Shown here: positions 54,466 to 64,000 of the stretch, piece by piece | How the letters are laid out: each line of letters starts with the position of its first letter | How positions within the stretch are numbered: position 1 is the stretch's first letter | Notes under the pieces: generated by a model | Database searches by the model: none | The model's input: the letters and a program-made list of their open reading frames with translations, nothing else | Told to the model about the DNA's origin: nothing | Position numbers and translations under genes: made by a program | Assembly (NCBI GenBank): GCA_023055425.1 | Contig: JALGPY010000002.1 | Location: 136,953,927 to 137,017,926 of the forward strand | Direction: 5' to 3' | DNA length: 64,000 nucleotides | DNA from: Linanthus parryae | Taxonomy: Eukaryota > Streptophyta > Magnoliopsida > Ericales > Polemoniaceae

Positions 54466-57206
54466 TGCAACAATCCCCTTATCCAGCTCGGGACAAGACC
54501 GGGAGGGCGATGCTTAATAGAAGTGGCGGAGATCAAAAGAAATATAATCCACAACAAAAACTTATATTATTAAACATTAAACTAGAGTCTTATACAAAAG
54601 GTGCTTATTATTACAAAACAACTTAACAAAACTAGAAACTTGTTATGATATTATAACTCTAGGTGAGTCTCGCGCCCCTTCTATTCCTTAAGTTCCAGCT
54701 CTAGACCTACGGTGGGAAGAAAACAACAAGAATCGCAGCTTTGAAAGTCAGCAATAAATACTGAGTGGGCTACACCTTAGCATGTAAAAAAGGAAAGATA
54801 ATATAAAAATGTTGGACACAAGTTATATAAAATGAAAGTGACAGGGTATGAATTAAAACAGTTTCAGAGTTCGCAACAGTATAACAGAAGTGTAAATCAA
54901 TAATCCAGGCGTTAACCGAACATAATGATGACGAAAAAGGGCCTCCCAATAATAATAAAGCCAACAAAGCAATCGAATAATCACTTATTCATTTCACAGT
55001 ACCCGGGTAGACCAGTCACCACAATCAGACATTCTAGACCTTAAGTGTTGCAAAACCCTACTAAGAGCGTCAATCAAAGGAATGGTATCAAGAAGCAGTA
55101 CTCCAGCCTACGGCCAAAGGAGTCGGGGTGCACGTAGTGCCATCTCTTTAGGGACCAAATCCCAGGGAATCATCACCCTGACGTAATAAGTAAAACAACT
55201 GGTTCCGGTACATGCGATATTCTTTCCACTTTGCATTATTAACGGATTATTAATTATCGCCTGAGAGTTATCAGTAGCCAACAATTCATTTATTTGACAA
55301 GTGTAACAAATAATAACAATTATATTTTTGAGACAGAAAATAGTAATCGCAATCGACACGAAAAGAGCTAGGCACACTAGGCTAATCATGTAAACTCACC
55401 TTATTTGACTTGGCAGTTAGTACGTAGGATGATCGATGGAGCCGATGTCCACAAATCCGTATCCTACAATTCACAAATACATAACTACACGATGCTACTT
55501 CTAAATAAACAGCTGCATGAGTGTTAATCTAGGTCGGATCTAAGTTTGTCCCAATAACCCCAACGAATTTTCGTTTCCAATTATATTATTATTATAATTA
55601 TTATAAGGAAATATTTTAGAAACAAATTTAACATTTAGTAATTAAAACAAAACTTGTAAATATTTATCAAGTAACATTTAAAGATTATTTCCAAAACAAA
55701 ACTATTTCATTTGCTAGTAATTTTATTGATAAAAATATTTATTATAAGTAATTGAAACTTACAACTTGTTTATATAAACTAGAGTAACAATTTTATTAGA
55801 ACAAATTATCTCAAATAAACATATTATTATTATGACTCATTTTTGAAAAAAAAAAGATCAGGATTTCCCATTAATAAAACACATATTTGTTTTATTCTCC
55901 AAGAAAACATTTATTATAACAAATTGTAAACACTTATTCCATTATTTATTTTAGTTGAAACAAAGCATAGCATACAAATATCATAAATAGATTTAATCAA
56001 AATAATATAAATGATAACTATGGAAGCCCCCCTAAAGATTCCCTAAAATACAAATACTTCCCCCAATAACTTTCTGAAAATGGCAAGAACATACCCCTAC
56101 ACCATAACTCACGGCAAAACACAATCCAACCCGTCCAAATGCAAGTGACAACCACCAAGATCAGATTTGGAGCGTAAATAATGAAAAAGGAGGAAGTTTA
56201 GATCATACCCAAGTCAAGAAACGCGCTAAATGGTGGAAGAATGCGACGGGTCGAGTCGTCGAAAGTCGCTACCGGAGATGGCGCTTCGCCGGTGCTGTTC
56301 TGGTGGTCCTTGGCCGCGTCTAAGACCTTCTGGAGGTTGGTCGGGACTCTCAGATACTATAGATACCGGAAGGAAGAGGTGGGTGGCGTTGTGTTGGCCG
56401 GACCAACTTTCTCGCCGGAAAAGATGGTTGTTCGCCGGAGATGGATTGGGGTCCGTCGATGCTGCTGCTACTGTCTTGATTCTGAGTTCGTGACTGAGTG
56501 GGAGAGGAGAATAAGAAAAGGCAGAGGGTGGGGAGAGACGAGGTGGTGACGGTGGTGCCTCTCGGTGGTTCCTCCGGCGGTTGCAGCGGCGGTAGCTGGG
56601 TTGCTTCGTCGCTCCTGCTGTTTCTTCTGATTTACAGCGAGGCAGAGAGGGAGGTGGATGGGACAGAGACATAAAGAGATGGTGGAGGTGACGGTGGCGA
56701 AGTGGTGGTATTTGTTGATGGTTTTTTGCCGAAGTAGTGTAAGAGGAGAAAGAGAGTTTGATATGGAGTGGTGGTGGCTGATGGGTGAAGGGGAAGGTGA
56801 TGGTGGGCATTTATAGGGGAGGTTGCTTGGAGAGATGATGTTTGTGAGGGCGGTGATGAGAGTGGCGGTGATGGTGAGGGCGGTGAGGAGTTGCTTGGTC
56901 GTGAAGGAGAAGAAAGAAGAAGGAAAAAGCTGAGAGAGAAAGAAAAAAAATGGGTTTTCATTTATTTAAATAAGTGGTTATTAGAGAATGATAGGGTGTG
57001 GTGGGTGTATAGGCTTACGCGGTGGTCGATATCGCGAGGAAGTCTAGAAAGTAAAGAATAATTCGCGCAAAAATTAAAATTCGCACCCTAGATTCTCGTC
57101 TATTAAAATTTTAAAATAATTACCCAAATCGGCACTCGCAACCTAAAATTTAATTATCACCTCTAAAAATACCATATTGGCCTTTAGTTAAACACGTGGT
57201 ATTACA
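54466..57206 (-). repeat. 3' LTR of the gypsy element
   Basis: This is the downstream copy on the minus strand. It contains an AT-rich block (55560-56000) and a GC-rich, proline/serine/histidine-coding-like block (56226-56810) downstream of the TATA box, without a convincing gene. It aligns with 58916-61649 throughout with small indels. Confidence 0.9.
56808..56817 (-). promoter_or_regulatory. TATA box in gypsy LTR
   Basis: The minus strand reads CCCTATAAATGCCC. The matching place in the other LTR (about 61258-61267) reads CTTATAAATGCCC. Conservation in both LTRs and position upstream of a C-rich leader support a promoter. Confidence 0.6.
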
Positions 57207-57230
57207 TCCTCCCCCCTTAGGATGAGCTTC
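57207..57230 (-). other. Polypurine tract of the gypsy element
   Basis: The minus strand reads CTAAGGGGGGAGGA immediately before TGTAATACC of the LTR. Confidence 0.85.
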
Positions 57231-57339
57231 GTCCTCGAATCTCGAGTCAAAGCTAGGGTTACTATAGTCTCCAAGGTATCCTTAATGAGATGCAGAGATA
57301 TTAGGACCAGAATACTTACCTTCCTTGTTGTTTATTGCT

Positions 57340-58552
57340 CGAGCCTCTGTTTCACTCATCACAAAGATATGTCCAGGCTGCCTCTGGTTTTTCCTTGGGT
57401 TGCGTTCCCACCATTCCTGTTTCGATTGTTCCCATCATCGTTATTTCTGTTGTTAGCTGCATTCCTGTTCTATCCTCCATTCCTGTTGCCGTCTCCATTG
57501 TTATTATTGTGTAACTGATTCCCTCCATTTTGATTGTTCTGCCGGTAAACATTCCCGTTCTGATTCTGACGTTGTCCTTGGTTGTTCATCCCTTGCTCAT
57601 TTTCGGCTGCCATCCTCCTTCTGCAATCCTGAGCTATGTGGCCTTTGATACGACAGAACCTACAAGTCAAAGCGGCGCCTTCACACGTGTATCCCCGATG
57701 ATTGTGTCCACACCTCTTGCAGTTAAAGTTGCGTTGCTGGTTTTGATTTTCCCCATTTCCCCAGTTTTGATTTCCTCCTTCATTTCAAGTCCTGAATCTC
57801 TTGTCTGATCCTTGATTGACGTTTCCTCCTTGGCTAGAGTTGCCACTTCCTTGGCCTTCTACCTTCCTTTTCCTCAATTGCTGAATTAGTGCCTGATCGA
57901 CTCTCCAGATGTTTGCGGCTACCCCATAGGCTTCTGATAAGGTACTGTAGGTCCTTGTGAGCATCTTCCTCCAGATTTCAAGCCTTAGACATCATATGAA
58001 TCGAGTCACCATCCGCCCTTCAGTAGGCACCGTGTCTTCTGCAAACCGGGCTAGCTCCACGAACCTGTCATAGTAGTCTGTTACAGAGCCGTTTCCTTTC
58101 TTTAGCGAGATGAATTCCTGGTACTTATCCTCCTTGACATGATTCGGATAAAAGGAAATTCTCATTGCTGTCTTCAGTGCCTCCCAGTTGAAACCTTCTT
58201 GAGCCATGAATCTTGCTCGGTTGGCAGTCCACCAATTGTCAGCTTTTCCTTTAAAGTAGAAACCCGCTTCGTTAACCTTGCGGGTTTCTTGGCACTCCAT
58301 AGCCTGGAAAACTTTTTCGAAGTCCCGGATCCAGTTCTCTAGCAACACAAGATCTTCTTTTCCATAAAAGAGACTCGGGTTCCGATGAGCTATCTTCTTA
58401 GACCAGTCGAGTTCTCGTTCAACAGCAACGTTGGTGTTACGGTTCTGGTTGTTGTTGTTCATAGCCTGGACGAACTGACCCATGTGGTTGATCAGTTGGG
58501 CCACCTGTGGGTGTAATGCTTCTTCTGCTTCCATTGTGGCTTCCAAAGACAT
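57340..58552 (-). pseudogene. Gypsy gag with two zinc knuckles
   Basis: The frame from 58552 (MSLEATMEAEEALHPQVAQ) to 57992 shows DLVLLENWIRDFEKVFQAM, FYFKGKADNWWTANRARF and SLKKGNGSVTDYYDRFVELA, the retrotransposon gag (PF03732) pattern. It stops after MVTRFI. Shifted frames continue with KRKVEGQGSGNSSQGG, CKRCGHNHRGYTC and CRFCRIKGHIAQDC (a regular CX2CX4HX4C knuckle, near 57625-57670), then an Asn-rich tail. The normal protein coats element RNA; here it is broken by at least one stop and one shift. Confidence 0.85.
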
Positions 58553-58894
58553 AGCGGTGCTTCTGCTGATTACGTACCCTAAACGATATCTTATCGTAAC
58601 ACACGTGCTAACACAAGTAACATGTCACAACTAGTAAGTAGACAATACCATCCAATCACATAATATATCTCAGCGAGATACAAAGAGAAAGAAAACTCAC
58701 ATAAAAGTCACACGACTTCATAACAATATATCAGACTAGGGTCTAGGGCACAAAACACGAAACAGTGTAACACCAGCAAGTAGTCAAGCAAATAGAAAGT
58801 AAATAATAACTCCCTAGATTCTCGGCGTTTCCGTATTTTATCTTGCCCTATGTTCATTTTAAGTTACCCTAAAGGTTTTAATCCCTTTAGTGGA

Positions 58895-58915
58895 AAGAAC
58901 TGCTCTGATAACACC
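58895..58915 (-). other. Primer binding site of the gypsy element
   Basis: The minus strand after the 5' LTR reads GGTGTTATCAGAGCAG, close to the iMet-type TGGTATCAGAGC. Confidence 0.65.
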
Positions 58916-61649
58916 TGCAACAACCCCCTTATCCAGCTCGGGACAAGACCGGGAAGGCGATGCTTAATATAAGTGGCGGAGATCAAAAGCAATATAATCC
59001 ACAACAAAAAATTATATTATTAAACATTAAACCAGAGTCTTATACAAAAGGTTCTTATTATTACAAAAAAACTTAACAAAACTAGAAACTTGTTATGACA
59101 TTATCAGTCTAGGTGAGTCTCGCGCCCCTTCTATTCCTTAAGTTCCAGCTCCTAGACCTGCGGTGGGAAGAAAACAACTGAAACTGCAGTTTTGAAAGTC
59201 ATCAATAAATACTGAGTGAGCTAAACCTTAGCATGTAAAACAGGAAAGATAATTAAAAAATGCTGGACACAAGTTATATAAAATGAAAGTGACAGAGTAT
59301 GAATGAAAACAGTTTCAGAGTTCGCAACGGTATAACAGAAGTGTAAATCAATAATCCAGGCATTAACCGAACATAATAATGCCGACAAAGGGCCTCCCAA
59401 TAATAATAAAGCCAACAAAGCAATCGAATCATCACTTATTCATTTCACGGTACCCCGGGTAGACTAGTGACCACAATATGACATTCTAGACCTTAAGTGT
59501 TGCAACACCCTCCTAAGAGCGTCAATCAAAGGAGTGGTATCTAGAAGCAGTACTCCAGCCTACGGCGAAAGGAGTCGGGGTGCACGTAGTGCCATATCTT
59601 TAGAGACCAAAGCCCAGGGAATCATCACCCGTACGTAATAAGTAAAACAACTGGTTCCGGTACATGCGATATTCTTTCCACTTTGCATTATTAAAGGATT
59701 ATTAATTATCGCGTGAGAGTTATCGATAACAGTAGCCAACAGTTCAAATATTTGACAAGTGTAACAAATAATAACAATTATATTTTTGAGACAGAAAATA
59801 GTAATCGCAATCGACACGAAAAGAGCTAGGCACACTAGGCTAAGCATGTAAACTCACCTTATTTGACTTGGCAGTTAGTACGTAGGATGATCGATGAAGC
59901 CGATGTCCTCAAATGCGTCTCCTACAATTCACAAATACGTAATTACACGATGCTACTTCTAAATAAACAACTGCATGAGTGTTAATCTAGGTCGGATCTA
60001 AGTTTGTCCCAATAACCCCAACGAATTTTCGTTCCAATTATATTATTATTATAATTATTATAAGGAAATATTTTAGAAACAAATTTAACATTTAGTAATT
60101 AAAAAAAACTTCTAAATATTTATCAAGTAACATTTAAAGATCATTTCTAAAACAAAACTATTTCATTTGCTAGTAATTTTATTGATAAAAATATTTATTA
60201 TAAATAATTGAAACTTACAACTTGTTTATATAAACTAGAGTAAAAATTTTATTAGAACAAATTATCTCAAATATACATATTATTATTATGACTCATTTTT
60301 GAAAAAAAAGATTAGGATTTCCCATTACTAAAACACATTTGTTTTATTCTCCAAGAAAACATTTATTATAACAAATTGTAAACACTTATTCCATTATTTA
60401 TTTTAGTTGAAACAAAGCATAGCATACAAATATCATAAATAGATTTAATCAAATATAGATGATAACTATGGAAGCCCCCCCCCTAAAGATTCCCTAAAAT
60501 ACAAATACTTCCCCCCAATAACTTTCTGAAAATGGCAAGAACATACCCCTACACCATAACTCACGGCAAAACACAATCCGACCCGTCCAAATGCAAGTGA
60601 CAACCACCAAGATCAGATTTGGAGCGTAAATAATGAAAAAGGAGGAAGTTTAGATCATACCCAAGTCAAGAAACGCGCTAAATGGTCAAAGAATGCGACG
60701 GGTCGAGTCGTCGAAAGTCGCTGCCGGAGATGGCGCTTCGCCGGTGCTGTTCTGGTGGTCCTTGGCCGCGTCTAAGACCTTCTGGAGGTTGGTCGGGACT
60801 CTCAGATACTATAGAGACCGGAAGGAAGAGGTGGGTGGCGTTGTGTTGGCCGGACCAACTTTCTCGCCGGAAAAGATGGTGGTTCGCCGGAGATGGGTTG
60901 GGGTCCGTCGATGCTGCTGCTACTGTCTTGATTCTGAGTTCGTGACTGAGTTGGAGAGGAGCAGAAGATAAGGCAGAGGGTGGGGAGATACGAGTTGGTG
61001 ACGGTGGTGCTTCTCGGTGGTACCTCCGGCGGTTGCAGCGGCGGTAGCTGGGTTGCTTCGTCGCTCCTGCTGTTTCTTCTGATTTACAGCGAGGCAGAGA
61101 GGGAGGTGGATGGGACAGAGACAGAAAGAGAGGGTGGAGGTGATGGTGGCGAAGTGGTGGTGGTTGTTGATGGTTGTTTGCCGAAGTAGTGTAAGAGGAG
61201 AAAGAGAGTTGATATGGAGTGGTGGTGGCTGATGGGTGCAGGGGAAGGTGATGGTGGGCATTTATAAGGGGAGGTTGCTTGGAGAGATGATGTTGGTGAG
61301 GGCGGTGATGAGAGTGGCAGTGATGGTGAGGGCGGTGAGGAATTGCTTGGTCGTGAAGGAGAAGAAAGAAGAAGGAAAAAGCTGAGAGAGAAAGAAAAAA
61401 AATGGGTTTTCATTTATTTAAATAAGTGGTTATTAGAGAATGATAGGGTGTGGTGGGTGTATAGGCTTACGCGGTGGTCGATATCGCGAGAAAAAAAAAG
61501 AATAATTCGCGCAAAAATTTAAATTCAACCCATAGATTCTCGTCTATTAAAATTTTAAAATATTACCCAAATCACCACTCGCAACCTAAAATTTAATTAT
61601 CACCTCTAAAATTATTAAATTTCCCTTTAGTTAAACACGGGGTATTACA
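58916..61649 (-). repeat. 5' LTR of the gypsy element
   Basis: This 2734 bp right copy is the transcription-initiating LTR on the minus strand. It ends (plus strand) GGTATTACA before the ATCTC duplication. TTATAAAT near 61258-61267 is the TATA counterpart. Confidence 0.9.
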
Positions 61650-61654
61650 ATCTC

Positions 61655-62566
61655 ATTGTTATTCATGAGCTAAAGAAATCCTTGAACCACCATTTCGAGA
61701 TGAAGGACTTGGGGCCTCTCCTATTTCTTGGATGTCGAGGTTACTTCTGATGCTTACGATTACGAAGTATAATTCTGAAATTCTTGCCCGTGCCGGAATG
61801 ACCGATCCAAAGGTTGCCTCCACGCCATTGGAGCCTAACTTGAAGCTCACTCCCTTAGAGGGTTAACCTATCTCTGATCCTACTCGATACCGACATATTG
61901 TTGGTAGTCTGGTTTATCTCACAGTCACTCGTCCTGACTTACAATACGCGGTGCATCAGGTCAGCCAGTTTCTCACTGCTCCACGATCCACCTACTATGC
62001 TGCTGTTCTTCGTATTCATCTAGGGTACGTCAAAGGTACTTTTTTTCGCGGTATCCATTTATCTGCTCGGTCGGCAGCAGTCCTACATGGATTTTCTGAT
62101 GCTGATTGGGATGGTGATCCTACTGATAGACGCTCTACCATGGTGTACTGTTTATTCTTGGGTGACTCACTTATATCCTGGTGCAGCAAGAAGCAAACAG
62201 TAGTTTCGCGATCCAGCACTGAGGCAGAGTACCGTGCTCTAGGTGACGCCACACCGGAGATCATCTGGCTTCGCTGGTTACTAGCTGATATGGGGATATC
62301 TCTTTCCTCTGCTACTACTATATGTTGTGACAATTGTAGTGCCATCCAGATTGCCCACAATAATGTTTTTCATGCGCGAACGAAACACATTGAGATAGAT
62401 TGTAACTTTACCCGCCATCATCTTCGTGCTGTCACGGTTCATCTGAAGTCTGTGTCTTCGTCAGACCAAACTGGCGATATTCATACGAAGTCTCATCCGC
62501 CTGGACGTTTTCGTAACTTGGTCTCCAAACTTCCACTTATCACGACAACTTCAGTTTGAGGGGGAC
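61655..62566 (+). pseudogene. copia B0 polymerase end and RNase H
   Basis: IVIHELKKSLNHHFEMKDLG continues the reverse transcriptase directly after the gypsy insert. Further blocks are KVASTPLEPNLKL, YRHIVGSLVYLTVTRPDL, QFLTAPRSTYYAAVLRI, SDADWDGDPTDRRST, RSSTEAEYRALGDAT, ICCDNCSAIQIAHNN and RTKHIEIDCNF. It ends at TGA near 62558, followed by purine tract TTTGAGGGGGA. Frame breaks occur near 61720-61750. Confidence 0.87.
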
Positions 62567-62718
62567 TGTTATCATATATGTAGTGTTTGTCCCACATCGT
62601 ACATCGCATTTATTCTACTCATTGTATAGTCTATAAAATAGGACCCTTTGTACATTGCTTTTGTTAAGTTTAATACAAGATCATTCACCCTCAATAACTT
62701 CCACTCTGATTTCTAACA
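62567..62718 (+). repeat. 3' LTR of copia B0 (152 bp)
   Basis: TGTTATCATATATG to TTTCTAACA directly after the purine tract, with TATA box TCTATAAAATAGG near 62629. The very short LTR is as in Ale/Retrofit-type copia elements. The 5' partner is not in the window. Confidence 0.75.
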
Positions 62719-62900
62719 GATTTGTATTAAATAATGTCGACGTTCAATTCTAATTCACTTTACATACACACACTGTTGATGGAACTCACTAGAAGCGCGA
62801 AGAAGAGGAATCATGCTGAATCTCTCATCTGCCAAGTCGAACGCCACAACCATATTACCACTATGGACCGTCCAGTGCAATACACTGTTCACACAAAAAC
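62719..62900. other. Spacer between copia B0 and the next gypsy LTR
   Basis: 182 bp with no recognised feature; a 104-codon open frame from 62734 runs into the LTR and is probably chance. Confidence 0.4.
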
Positions 62901-64000
62901 TGCAACAACCCGTGATCCCCGAGCCTTCCATTCCGGAAAACTCAGGAGGGCGATGCTCAAAGTGTTGGTGGAAGTCATAAGCTTAATATCCATATATTAC
63001 AATACTATTAAACATTACATAAGTCTTAAAGTCTTGCACACGTCATAAAGTACTCATGCAATATATTTAGATAATCTACTCGCGATGTCGTCACTCTACG
63101 TGAGCCTCGTACCAAATATCCCCATAGACACCAACTTCTAGACCTGCGGTGGGAAGGAAAACAAGAATCGCGTTTTTCTAAAAGTCAGTAATGAAATACT
63201 GAGCGAGCAACACTCAAACATGTAAACCGAGGAAAGAGATAAATCTAGTATAATTTAACAAAACACAGCGAAAGTAAAGCACAGTGAAAAATGTTAGACT
63301 TTTCCAAACTCTTATTACATTTCCAAATATTTTCCAATAACCAATGTTCAGCTCATAGATCAAATCCAATTCTGGAAATTTCCAATCCATTTTAATAATC
63401 CAACTACCATATTAGACGTCCAAATCAAAAGTTACCATTTTAATCATGAGTTATAAGGGGAAAATCCAATAAATTATATTTAACATATCCCATCACAAGC
63501 TACCAAGACCTTAAGTTTCGACACCCCCTAGCAGGGTTCTTGCGCCCAGAAAGAGTGAGTACAAGGAGCGAACCCGGGCGAATTGCCACCGAGCTAACCA
63601 ATAAGGGTCGAGTGGACGAAGCCTACAACGACCAAATCAAATTTGTAAAATCCAAGTGACGTTCCCCGCACAACTCTTCCCACTTTACGTTATTAAGCAT
63701 TATCATCTTTGTGTGACAATTTCAAATAGAACATTTTGAAACATAACTAATCTCAAGTAAAGCGTGTAAATCATAATACACAATTTGGAGAAAAATATTA
63801 AAAATCATTCTTGGACGCGAAAGAAGCTAGGCACACAACGCTTGGCATGCATACTCACCTCAATATTCGACAAATAACATGTACAAGCTCCTAGAAGTAC
63901 ATGTAACACTCGTCTACGAATTATTTGCCTACAATTTTAAATTCTCAAGTCATAATGATGCTACTTCAAAGTAAACAAATGCATGGATGTTTTTCTAGGT
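62901..64000 (-). mobile_element. Partial LTR of a related gypsy element, cut by the window edge
   Basis: TGCAACAACCC at 62901 and the following text align with the gypsy LTRs at 54466 and 58916. Examples are GGAGGGCGATGCT, TAGACCTGCGGTGGGAAG, AGTCAGTAATGAAATACTGAG and GCTAGGCACAC with ACTCACCT. Similarity is moderate, so this is a separate, older insertion or a sister family. Orientation is minus as for its neighbour. It continues beyond 64000. Confidence 0.75.

Larger units (their letters stand above)
54466..61649 (-). mobile_element. Gypsy element with gag but no pol (TR-GAG-like), minus strand
   Basis: LTRs are 54466-57206 (2741 bp) and 58916-61649 (2734 bp). Perfect target duplication ATCTC is at 54461-54465 and 61650-61654. 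On the minus strand LTRs begin TGTAATACC and end GTTGCA. The 1.7 kb interior has a primer site, a gypsy-type gag with zinc knuckles, and a purine tract preceded by CGAGGACGAAGCTCATCC, wording like the end of chromovirus pol. The whole of protease, polymerase and integrase is absent. Such gag-only elements with long LTRs are known as TR-GAG and need partner enzymes. Confidence 0.88.
51945..62718 (+). mobile_element. copia element B0 with short LTR, split by two insertions
   Basis: Three plus-strand segments join in frame order. They are 51945-52037 (integrase end, SHVVFMEHEMFSTVF), 53445-54465 (linker and reverse transcriptase), and 61655-62566 (polymerase end and RNase H). The 3' LTR follows at 62567. 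They are separated by an Angela-like solo LTR with TGTTG duplication and a gypsy element with ATCTC duplication. At the second junction the codons GAT GAT CTC / ATT GTT continue smoothly when the insert is skipped. The 5' LTR, gag, protease and most of integrase are missing. Confidence 0.85.

Noticed and set aside
56226..56810. Minus-strand 194-codon frame in the gypsy LTR as a gene
   Set aside because: It lies in an LTR, the other LTR breaks the frame with indels, and composition is low-complexity.

Overview
The window is nuclear DNA of a flowering plant, probably a eudicot. The evidence is one intact plant NPF/PTR-type transporter with the classic four-exon layout, abundant Ty1/copia and Ty3/gypsy LTR retrotransposons with tRNA-iMet-type primer sites, plant LINE remnants, a hAT-type MITE, and a plant-mobile-domain (PMD) pseudogene. 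I cannot name the species. No tRNA, rRNA or CRISPR features were seen.

1-10 kb: a 1.6 kb minus-strand LTR element without coding capacity (276-1912) sits inside an old coding-like segment whose paralogue lies at 4379-4534. A LINE RNase H remnant follows. The one apparently functional gene is the minus-strand NPF transporter at 5791-9468. Its four exons assemble to 583 codons with consistent phases, and intron 3 carries a solo LTR.

10.3-48 kb: this is one deep nest. A decayed minus-strand copia element (C0) is split into a left half (10331-12880) and a right half (43408-about 47990). The splitter is a plus-strand SIRE/Maximus-like copia (X, 12881-43407) with target duplication CATAT. X is itself interrupted by a full-length Angela-like copia (13934-22978, duplication TAGAC) whose 5' LTR holds a 543 bp hAT-like MITE (duplication CCCTTACC). 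X also has a 373 bp insert in gag, and a PMD-like pseudogene lies between its RNase H and a truncated 3' LTR. That PMD segment is interrupted by a second, complete SIRE-like copia (Y, 28793-39537, duplication GTAGC) with an extra ORF after pol. C0 is also broken by a LINE 3' end and by non-coding LTR element Z (44643-47214).

48-64 kb: 220 bp direct repeats and two opposed fragments of the non-coding LTR family of 276-1912 come first, then an F-box-associated-like fragment. A plus-strand short-LTR copia (B0, about 51945-62718) follows. It is interrupted by an Angela-like solo LTR (duplication TGTTG) and by a 7.2 kb minus-strand gypsy element with 2.7 kb LTRs, gag but no pol (duplication ATCTC). 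A related gypsy LTR runs off the right edge.

The most unusual pattern is a palindrome, CAAGGCCTTG, repeated 15 times exactly in Y and several times in X. It occurs in LTRs, spacers and coding sequence, and in coding sequence it occupies two different reading frames, which points to a nucleotide-level role or origin. X and Y also share an in-frame TGA at the same gag/protease position. All boundaries were read by eye from repeat ends and target duplications; divergence and ages were not computed.
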